A DNA stretch of 5,773 bases from Bdellovibrionales bacterium (GTDB taxonomy: Bacteria > Bdellovibrionota_G > JALEGL01 > JAGRAY01), in assembly GCA_020434375.1 (NCBI GenBank), contig JAGRAY010000117.1, positions 1-5,773 of the forward strand. Direction: 5' to 3'. The translations under genes were made by a program, and so were the position numbers. The notes beneath the pieces are model-generated. The model saw only the letters and a program-made list of their open reading frames with translations. It was not told the DNA's origin and ran no database searches. Shown here piece by piece: positions 5,095-5,773 of this stretch; the first letter of the stretch is position 1, and the number at the start of each line of letters is the position of its first letter.

Positions 5095-5355
5095 ATGGCA
5101 CTCCAAATAGACTCAACACATATCTACTGTACGTTCTGTGGTGCACATGCGCTTGAATCACCTTTGGTTCGATCCATTCATGGACTCTACTGCACTAACG
5201 AACATTGCTATTCACGTAGTATTAATGGCAATCTTGTTCCTGCTTCCATTTGCCCAAAATGTGAAGAAAATGCATTCTACTTTGAACCAGACGGAGACTT
5301 AGAAAAAGCCGCCTACCAATGCATTGCATGTGGGAACATCGATGCTGTCGATTAA
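5095..5355 (+). CDS. small protein with two four-cysteine zinc-ribbon-like sites
   Basis: The 86-aa product starts at ATG 5095, 8 nt after GGAGAG (5081-5086). It has no signal peptide or membrane segment, so it is cytoplasmic. Cysteines come in four pairs: C12-x2-C15, C33-x4-C38, C53-x2-C56 and C76-x2-C79, with CG after the first and last pairs as in zinc knuckles. Two readings are possible: N-terminal and C-terminal ribbons (pairs 1+2 and 3+4), or interleaved pairing. The pattern supports zinc binding, and such proteins often bind nucleic acid or serve as scaffolds, but no specific family or partner is recognisable. The next gene starts inside its last codons, so the two are likely co-transcribed and translationally coupled. 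Confidence 0.85.
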   Translation: MALQIDSTHIYCTFCGAHALESPLVRSIHGLYCTNEHCYSRSINGNLVPASICPKCEENAFYFEPDGDLEKAAYQCIACGNIDAVD

Positions 5356-5629
5356 ATACGCCCCGAAATGGATTAAAATACTGTTTGGAATTTTACTGAT
5401 ATTACTTCCGGCCCTTTTTATGACCTTTGAAATTATGAATACGCAAGGTGTTCGATGCAGCGTGTGCATCGATTACCGGGGACGATCGGATTGCAAAGAA
5501 GCCACGGCATCCTCAAAAAAAGACTGCCTGCAAACCGCCGTTGATAACGCATGTGCATTGATTTCATCTGGCATGACTGAATCGATTCAATGTGCCAACA
5601 CACCCCCCAGTAAAATCAAGTATTACTAG
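5342..5629 (+). CDS. small single-pass membrane protein with six cysteines
   Basis: I choose ATG 5342, which follows GGGA (5332-5335) and overlaps the previous gene by 14 nt; TTG 5324 and GTG 5330 upstream are possible but less likely. The 95-aa product has a short basic N-terminus, one strong hydrophobic helix (about 11-30) acting as signal anchor, and an outward-facing domain of about 60 residues. Its cysteines are C39, C42, C51, C62, C71 and C84. Recognisable stretches are a CxxC start (C39-S-V-C42), YRGRSDC (45-51), DNACALISSGMTESI (68-82) and C84ANTPPS. From memory this pattern resembles small uncharacterised proteins widespread in proteobacteria; I cannot name a family. Disulfides in the periplasm are likely given the even cysteine count. 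Confidence 0.8.
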   Translation: MLSIKYAPKWIKILFGILLILLPALFMTFEIMNTQGVRCSVCIDYRGRSDCKEATASSKKDCLQTAVDNACALISSGMTESIQCANTPPSKIKYY

Positions 5630-5749
5630 GGTGAAGGTGCCCAAACCCAGGGTTTCCGGGGCCATGTCCCGATCCCCTCACACTCTCTCAATTGATATAT
5701 AGTATTTTAAGTTTTAGTTGATACTGCTTAAATTTTGGAAGATTGACGT
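5630..5749. other. 120-bp intergenic region with short palindromes
   Basis: A 13-nt palindrome AAACCCAGGGTTT (5643-5655) and a CGGG/CCCG stem (5657-5660, 5668-5671) follow the stop codon, enclosed by GTGA (5631-5634) / TCAC (5678-5681). No T-tract follows, only a pyrimidine-rich stretch (CCCCTCACACTCTCTC), so an intrinsic terminator is not supported. The second half turns AT-rich and may hold the promoter of the next gene (for example TTGATA at 5692-5697), but no good pair of hexamers is evident. Confidence 0.4.
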
Positions 5750-5773
5750 ATGGCGACTTGGAGCGTGGCGACG
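5750..5773 (+). CDS. start of a further gene, cut by the window edge
   Basis: ATG 5750 follows GGAAG (5737-5741) at 8 nt and opens a frame of eight codons (MATWSVAT) running off the window without a stop. The start signals are good, but the fragment is too short to identify. Confidence 0.45.

Noticed and set aside
4900..5106. 68-aa reverse-strand ORF in the intergenic region
   Set aside because: It covers the promoter region of the zinc-ribbon gene, has no SD or recognisable motif, and its composition is not protein-like.
5324..5341. TTG 5324 or GTG 5330 as the start of the small membrane protein
   Set aside because: Both are rare starts without a clear SD; ATG 5342 follows GGGA and begins directly before the basic, then hydrophobic, anchor.
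5630..5690. G+C-rich folded stretch as a tRNA or other structured RNA
   Set aside because: It lacks a T-loop consensus and acceptor-stem pairing; only short local palindromes are present.

Overview
The window looks like part of a Gram-negative bacterial chromosome. Genes are all on the + strand, A+T-rich (clearly below 50% GC by eye), and start after strong G-rich Shine-Dalgarno (SD) sites (AGGGGAA, AAGGGGAA, GGGGGAG, AAGGGGAA, GGGGGA). Five consecutive products begin with Sec-type signal peptides and carry few, paired cysteines, as expected for an oxidising periplasm or cell surface. The lineage cannot be fixed from the sequence; a proteobacterial or Bdellovibrio/Oligoflexia-like organism is only a guess.

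Left part (1-952): a weak AT-rich hairpin, a good sigma70-type promoter (TTGATT-N18-TATGAT), and a gene for an unrecognised exported 275-aa protein with four mature cysteines. Its last codons lie in a ~40-bp sequence that is repeated almost exactly, in direct orientation, at 4799-4839.

Middle part (953-4761): after a 250-bp gap come four tightly spaced genes in one apparent operon. They encode a 497-aa exported protein with a coiled-coil-like N-terminal part and two hydrophobic segments (1203-2696); two paralogous ~200-aa exported/membrane proteins with two conserved cysteines each (2754-3350 and 3390-4040); and an exported von Willebrand factor A (VWA) domain protein with a complete MIDAS metal site (4087-4761, TTG start). 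The third gene (2754) starts with GTG and its SD can pair with a sequence just after the preceding stop codon. A perfect 11-bp hairpin lies between the paralogue at 3390 and the VWA gene. The whole block is bounded by the ~40-bp direct repeat, so it may be a module inserted, duplicated or exchanged at the 3' end of the first gene.

Right part (4762-5773): a 333-bp non-coding stretch holds the second repeat copy, small hairpins and two candidate promoters. Then come an 86-aa protein with four Cys pairs (double zinc ribbon), an overlapping small Cys-rich single-pass membrane protein, and the first eight codons of a further gene at the window edge. These look like ordinary housekeeping-type small genes, probably unrelated to the exported block.

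Working model (inference): the four-gene block encodes an envelope or surface assembly in which the VWA protein binds a ligand through its metal site and the three two-segment proteins form or anchor a membrane-associated complex. No enzyme, toxin, immunity protein, integrase or transposase was recognised.
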